DNA of 64,000 nucleotides from Sarcocystis neurona. Taxonomy: Eukaryota > Apicomplexa > Conoidasida > Eucoccidiorida > Sarcocystidae. Location: the NCBI GenBank assembly GCA_000727475.1, contig KL647294.1, positions 3,778,911-3,842,910 of the forward strand, read 5' to 3'. Made by a program: the position numbers and the translations under genes. Of the stretch, positions 58,391-64,000 are shown piece after piece. The notes below the pieces were generated by a model. It ran no database searches. It was not told the DNA's origin and saw nothing but the letters and a program-made list of their open reading frames with translations. Each line of letters begins with the position of its first letter. Position 1 is the first letter of the stretch.

Positions 58391-59052
58391 CTTTTCTCTG
58401 CAGCTTCCTCCGTACACGTCCGTGTCCTCCTGCCTGCTGCCTTTCGGCCCGCACCGAGATACAGACAAACAGAAGTTCTGACGTTGGTGCCGACCGAACT
58501 CTTCCTGCGGATGTCGACCGCCGTTTATATCAAACCTCTGCACTTCTTCTACGAAGCCGGGAGCGATATCTATCCTCCGGCCCTGCTACCAAAGCAACAA
58601 CTGCATATACTCAGATACCTACACACATAGACCCAAACCCATGTATACATACCCATGTTATAGGTATGGATATGTGTATTTATATATATATATATATGGA
58701 TATGTTTACATATGGATACGTTTATATATGTATATATGTGTATGTATATATGCACGTGTGTGTGTGTATATATATATATATATGTATACCCTCTCCTACA
58801 TATTAGCAAGCAGGCACCAGGAGGACAGTGCGCTCATGTAGCGCCGGACGCAATTCCGGCAGTTCGTGTGTGCTTGAACTCGCTGACACAATGCTGCCAT
58901 AGGTTTGACTTATATTACTGTCGACAGTGCGCGGAGTAGTATGAAGTATGGAGCAGCGGAGAAGCCCTTTTCTTCTGATACTCAACTGCAGTAGATAGTC
59001 GCACATGAGAGACTTTTCGACACACAAACACATACACGCACAGGAAATCGAT

Positions 59053-59271
59053 ATGAATACCAAGCGCGGCTCATGTCGAGCTGCAACAGCAGCAGCACCA
59101 CGTCGCTTCGGGCTCTCCCCCTCGGCGTTTCAGCAGCAGCAGCAACACCAGCTGCGCGGTGCTGCTGGTTCTGCTGCGGATGCCACTTTGGCGGGGGGCA
59201 ACGTGGCGATGAGTCTGCTGGAGCGCTTGCGGCTTCGACAGCAGCGATGCGACGACTCCCGCTGCTGCTAA
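59053..59271 (+). CDS. Small candidate gene or exon, 72 codons
   Basis: ATG at 59053 begins MNTKRGSCRAATAAAPRRFG, with a Gln run, then LRGAAGSAADATLAGGNVAM and SLLERLRLRQQRCDDSRCC before TAA. Composition is mixed and less repetitive than the surroundings. No family and no certain splice partner. Confidence 0.3.
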   Translation: MNTKRGSCRAATAAAPRRFGLSPSAFQQQQQHQLRGAAGSAADATLAGGNVAMSLLERLRLRQQRCDDSRCC

Positions 59272-59989
59272 TGTTGTGCCACAAACCAGGTGGGAAGATA
59301 TACACAAGATCGTCTACGTAGAGAGACTCTGCCACTGCTGCTGTTGCAGCTCTGTTTTTTGTGTTCCTGCTGCAGCTCTCGTGTGAGGTTGCTCTCCCTG
59401 CTGCTCGTGCATCGACTGCTCTTGCTGCACACCTGTCCGATCCCGAGAAACTGCCACTGCTGCTGCTGCTGTTGTTCCTCTACCTGCTGCTGCTGCTGAT
59501 GCCCTTTCACTAGCTGCTGTTGCAGCGTCTCCTGCTCCCCCTGTTGTTGCTACGTGTGCTGCTGCTGCTGTGTACCGAGCGATTTTTGCATGCAGCAGGG
59601 ACCGTCGGCGAGAAACGGAGGAGCTCGCAGGCAGAGAGAAACGTGGGCGTGAGCAGCAGCAAGCTGCTCCTCCGACAGCAGCAGCACCGTCGAAGAAAGA
59701 GCGGAAGCAGACGCCGCGCCGCCCTCTTTTCCTGAATGTAATGCTGCTCCTGCACCGCCGCTGCTGCTTGCCTCCTGCTGTTTCTGCTGCTCCTGCTCCT
59801 GGTAGTGATGCTGGTATGCGAGGCACGCGCGTACGGCCGTCCCAGCAGGGACAAACCGGCCCACGCAGCCACTCGCTTGGCCCCCCGTGTACTGAACCCC
59901 CCACAACAGCAAAAAGAGCAACGGCAGCAGCAACATCCGAAAAACGCCACACACAGCACCAGAAATAGCAGCACCAGCGGCAACATCAG

Positions 59990-60545
59990 CAGAACCAGGT
60001 GCCAACAGCAGCAGCAGCACCAGCAGGGACAACAGCAGCAGCAGCGGTGACAGCAGCGGCAGTGGAGACAGAAGCAGCATCGGCGGCAACAGCAGCAGCA
60101 GTGACGGCAACAGCAGCAGCAGCAGTGGCAACAGAAGCAGTAGCGGCAACAGAAGCAGCAGCGGCACCAGCGGGACCCGCAGCAGCAACGGCAGCGGGAA
60201 CAACAGCAGCACCGGGGGCAACAGGAGCAGCAGTGGCAACAACAGCACCAGCAGTACCAGCGGCAACAGCAGCACCAGCGGCAACAGCAACATCAGCGGC
60301 AACAGCAGCACCAGCGGCAACCGCAACATCAGCGGCAACCGCAACATAAGCGGCAACAGCAGCACCAGGGGCAACAGCAGCACCAGAGGCGACAGCAGCG
60401 AGAACAACAGAAGGAGCAGCGGTGACAGCAGCAGGAGCAGCGGTGACAGCAGCAGCAGCAGTGGCGACAGCAGCATCAGGAGCGGCAACAGCAACACCAG
60501 CAGCTGCAACAGCAACATCAGCAGCCGCAACAGCAGCAGGACAGG
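59990..60545 (+). repeat. AGCAGCGGCAAC-type repeat block
   Basis: CAGCAGCGG, AACAGCAGC and GACAGCAGC units for about 550 bp. All frames are open (Ala/Thr, Ser/Asn/Gly or Gln/Arg-rich on plus; Ala/Val or Leu-rich on minus), so the long frames here are uninformative. Confidence 0.8.
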
Positions 60546-60905
60546 TGGAGCGGCGGCAGAGTGAAGGAAGACACAGCAGCACTGCAGGAAGCGAACGAGG
60601 AGGAGGACGCGAAGTAACAGGATGCAGGGGCCTCAGCAGCAACAACAGCATTGGGGAGGACCGGCGGCCACCAGGCTGAAGAGGACCAGCTCCAACAGCA
60701 GTAGCAATGTGCAACAGTAGCAGCAGAGCAGAACCGCCGCCACAGCGACAGCAACAGCGAGAGCAACAGCGACAGCACCAGTGTTTTGCAGCAGCAGCGG
60801 CAGGACTGCAGCAGGGGCAACAGCAGGCGAAGCGGCTGGAGTGGGCAACAGCAGCAGCACAGCAGCAGCGGCAAGAGAGCGGCAGCAGCAGAGGAGACGG
60901 TGTAC

Positions 60906-62438
60906 CTCATGGCGCGATATGGCTGCAAGGGGCAGCGCTCCGTAGACCCCACTGCTGCCTACGTCCACGTCTGGACGCAGCAACTGCTGCCGCATGTTCC
61001 ACAGCAGCGGCAAGTTTCGTTCTGCTGTGGTTCCGTCAGCTTCTCCTGTTCCTCCTCGTCGTCCTTCCGCTGCTGCTGCAGCTGCTCCCGGGGCAGCTGC
61101 TGCGCGTCCTGCTGCCTTCGCAACAGCGGCCACGTCCCACCTGCTGCCAGGCGGCGCTGAAGATCGCACAGAAGAAGCAGCAGCAGCAGGGGGCGGAGGT
61201 GGGGGAGGCGGATGCGGCGGAGGCGGAGGAGGAGGTGGGGGTGGTAGAACTCCTGGGGAAGGCGGTTGCTTCGGTGTTGCTGCTGTTAGCGCATGGCTAC
61301 CTGCAGCGCATGCAGAGGCCATGCTAGCTTCTTCGCGCACAGCAGCAGCGGCGGCGGCAGGAACGGCTGCTGTTGACGACGCCATGCGACCTGACCCATC
61401 CCACATGCCCATATACCACCCCATACTTTGCGGTGGCTGCTGCTGCTGCTGAAATTCGGAAATGTGCCCCTGCTGCTCGCGGTGCGACCGCTGCTGTGCA
61501 CGCGCTTGCGGCTGCGGAACGTAGCAGTGCGAAGAATATGGCTGCTGCAGCTGTTCCACGTGCTCCTGCTGCTGACATTGCTGCTCGTACAGCTGCTGCT
61601 GCAAAAACCACGGGTCCCCCTCCTGCGCAAACAGCTCCCCCTCGTGCTGCGCGTAGGACTGTTGCTGCTGCTGATTGTGACGCTGCTGCAGCGTGTACGC
61701 GACGTTGTAGTCGCCACCTGCTGCTGGCAGATACGACGCCACCCACTGCGCTGCTCCCTCTTCCGTAGCAGCAGCACGAACGTACTCCCCAGTCCCCGCT
61801 GTTTCAGCAGACGCATGCAAGGCACAGCTTTCGCATGCTGCAGCTGGTGCCGCCTCTGCCACACCGCGTTCGTCTCTCTCTGCGCCGTGTGATGCTGCTG
61901 AAGGAGACGAAGCACACGGACAACATGTTTTCTCAGCAGAATGAGCAGCGGGAAGAGAAGGTTGCACGGAAGGAGGAGCCGGTAGCGGAGGTAAAGCTGG
62001 CATTCCGTTGAAAATGTCGACAGGAGAAGCAGCAGCGACACTTTCACATGCAGAAGAAGCAGGAACAGGAGAGACAGTTGAAACCGTATCAGCAGCGTCG
62101 TAGGCAGCAGCAGCAGCAGAGACGCCAGTGGCCGACGACAACGCTGCAGCGCCAAAGGAAGGTGAGGAAGACGCCGGAGCCGCAGCAGCAGAAGCAGCAG
62201 CGGCACGGGCAGCAGCAGCAACAGTACGAGCAGCAGCAGCTGCTGCACTGTCCCCAGCAGCCGCAGCAGGACGGGCGCCTGCAGGTGGCGACAAAGGAGA
62301 GAGAGATGAAGAAGCAGCTGTCTTCTGCAACGGGTACTGCTCGACTCCAACTAGGCGCACGAGCAGCAGCTCGTTAATAGAGTCGCACCGCACCACCCAT
62401 CCGCGGACTACTGCGGTATACAAATCTGTAGCCAACGC
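60906..62438 (-). CDS. Large Gln/Pro/Ala-rich exon with S1-like start (possible 5' exon of the TTC14-like gene)
   Basis: Entered after TTGGGCTGCAG in phase 0 and left at a GTACAC donor in phase 0, the exon has 511 codons. It begins ALATDLYTAVVRGWVVRCDS and INELLLVRLVGVEQYPLQ, non-repetitive and resembling the first S1 strands (V-x-G-x-V-x(5)-L-V-x-L). A long Ala/Ser-rich part follows, then acidic/aromatic pieces (EGDPWFLQQQLYEQQ), a Gln-rich part, MGWYMGMWDGSGRMASS, a poly-Pro tract and an end with RNLPLLWNMRQQLLRPDVDV. Strand, order and phase would allow joining to the exon at 57546, but about 3.3 kb separates them and the S1 likeness is by eye. It could equally be another gene. Confidence 0.5.
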
Positions 62439-62459
62439 CTGCAGCCCAACACAAACAGC

Positions 62460-62605
62460 GGCATTGACAGCAGCAGCCGTGAGAGCAGCAGCCATGAGAG
62501 CAGTAGCCGTGAGAGCAGGGGCCGTGACAGGAAATGCAGCCGCGACGGCAGGTGATGCAGCCGTGACAGCAGATGCAGCAGTGACAGGGCAGCAGAATTG
62601 ACAGC
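62460..62605 (+). repeat. 15-18 bp repeat GCCGTGACAGCAGATGCA
   Basis: About eight imperfect units (GCCGTGAGAGCAGCAGCCATGAGAGCAG...). On the minus strand one frame reads CHGPCSHGYCSHGCCSHGCC, another reads Ala/Val/Thr-rich text. Confidence 0.8.
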
Positions 62606-64000
62606 AGCAGCAACAGTAACATGGAAAGTGAGGCAATGGCGGCACACACAGCAACACCAACTCAGCCAACAATAATAGCTAGAACTAACAATAATAGCAG
62701 CAGCAGCAGCACCGACGGCAGCAGCAGCAACGGCAGCACCTGCGACAGCAACAAGAGCGCGAACAGCAGCGACGGGAGCGGATGCAGCTAAGCAATAGCA
62801 GCAGCAAGGCAACAGCAATGAGAGCAAGAGCAGCAGCAGCACAAGCAACACCGGGGCACAGTCGGCAGCGGGGCCGTCGGCAGCAGCGCTAGCAACACCA
62901 TTGTCGGCAGCACCGTCGGCAGCCCTGCAAGGAAGGAAAGAAACGGGACAAGCAGCAATAGAAAGAGCAGCCACCGTGGCAGAGCAAGGACAGCAGCAGC
63001 AGACCCCGGTAGCACGAGTACGAAAACCAAATACGGCAGCAGCACGAGCAAAAGCAGCAGCAGTGCCTAGAGCAGTCGCAAAAGAGACAACAGTAGAAAC
63101 ACGAAGAGAGGCGGGGTCAGCAGCAACAGGCGTGGAGTCAACAGCAGCAGAGCAGGCAGCACGAGACACATGAGTAGCAGCGGCTGAACAACAGAGGTAG
63201 CAGTACTGCAGGAACCAGCAGCAGCACTGCAGTCAACAGCAGCGAGACTAAAAGCACATTGTTACAGACAGCAGTAGTTTAACTGTGAGCGGCAGCAGTA
63301 CGTATCTGCTACAATAGCGGTGGTTCTGTCGGGCAGCAACCTCAAAGTGACGACACGCGACGCACTCGGTAGCGCAGCGGCAGCGACAATACCACCAGCC
63401 GCAGCAGCGCACCAGGACGGTGACAGCAGCAGCAGATAACATCGGCACTGCCAGCAGTACTCAAAACGAAATGTACGTACGGCAGCCGCACCAGCAGCAA
63501 AGCAGCGATGCAGCCACCGGTAGTACGCAGCGGTACCGTTAGTACGCAGCAGCAAACAGCAGCACGCAGGACAGCCGAAGCAACGGCAAATGTCACCAGC
63601 GTCTCCTGACCTGCAGGAATTCGTACCGCCCTTGCGCACCCCATACGATGCGGCGATGAATCTGCATGCAGCAGCAGCAACGGCGGCAGCAACAAAGACA
63701 CACACACACACACAAACAAAAGCTTACAAGTACACACATATACATACTTTTTTCGTCTCAACAATGTGCGCAAGCATAGGTGGCGTGTTTGGGTTGAATA
63801 GAAACACGATACATATTACACACACGCATATTTAAGGGACAGATAATATGCATGTGCGGCCTCGTTTACGGTATTTGAGCCACGAAAAAACAGCAGAGAC
63901 ATACCTGCCGGTAAGCGCGGACGCATGCACGCGTAGTATGAGAGAAGGAAAAAGCTAAGAGCCAAAGTAAAGAACGGTATTTTCGCTGCTAAGGCAGGGT
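62606..64000. other. CAG/AGC-rich end of window
   Basis: AGC/CAG triplets keep all frames open to about 63.6 kb. A plus piece at 63626-63690 after CTGACCTGCAG reads EFVPPLRTPYDAAMNLHAAA and may be coding. The last 250 bp are unique with no clear frame. Confidence 0.4.

Larger units (their letters stand above)
57551..60905. other. Mixed region, possibly an intron of the TTC14-like gene with plus-strand signals
   Basis: CT-rich and TA-rich DNA at 57.6-58.8 kb, a mostly unique island at 58.8-59.3 kb, then CTG/CAG repeats. The island has coding-like pieces on both strands. If the TTC14-like gene reaches 62438, this would be one long intron of about 3.3 kb. Confidence 0.35.

Noticed and set aside
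1..64000. CRISPR arrays, prophage or IS elements, retrotransposon polymerase motifs
   Set aside because: Repeats here are tandem microsatellites and minisatellites without unique spacers, and no transposase, integrase or reverse-transcriptase motifs were found in any frame.

Overview
The window looks like nuclear chromosomal DNA of a coccidian parasite, most likely Eimeria. This is inferred from three things: dense CAG/CTG triplet tracts that run through exons as well as introns (poly-Q, poly-A, poly-S), very long TA, TG and TATG microsatellites, and conserved eukaryotic proteins split into small exons by repeat-filled introns. No operons, ribosome binding sites, rRNA, tRNA, CRISPR or prokaryotic mobile elements were seen. 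Most long open frames are artefacts of triplet repeats, so genes were called only where family motifs and phase-compatible GT-AG splice sites agree.

Four genes can be recognised. (1) Left end, + strand: a RING-H2 zinc finger gene cut by a 2 kb intron that holds a 614 bp assembly gap. (2) Minus strand, 28465 to 19915: translation initiation factor eIF1A, rebuilt from four exons (16, 84, 181 and 229 nt) into a complete 169-residue protein; its three introns (4845, 711 and 2485 nt) make up about 8 kb of the window. (3) Plus strand, 37041 to 39951: a Ctr-type copper transporter of about 380 residues in two exons. (4) Minus strand, 57550 to 53191: an S1/TPR protein of the TTC14 family. Its 5' part may include a 511-codon exon at 62438-60906.

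Less certain coding material includes a two-exon 200-residue gene at 18874-19558 (+), a 3' exon ending at 15170 (+), a coiled, Ser-rich exon at 51138-50328 (-), and a series of non-repetitive coding-like blocks at 44400-42280 (-).

Repeat-rich stretches (0-30 kb, 47-64 kb) alternate with repeat-poor ones (about 29.6-31.4, 33.5-36.3 and 39-46 kb). This resembles the repeat-rich/repeat-poor segmentation described for Eimeria chromosomes. Between genes there are several tandem arrays with their own unit sequences, a duplicated block of about 150 bp, and a recurrent 14-nt palindrome. The recognised genes have unrelated housekeeping roles (translation initiation, copper uptake, probable RNA-linked TPR/S1 protein, probable ubiquitin ligase), so nothing suggests a functional cluster.
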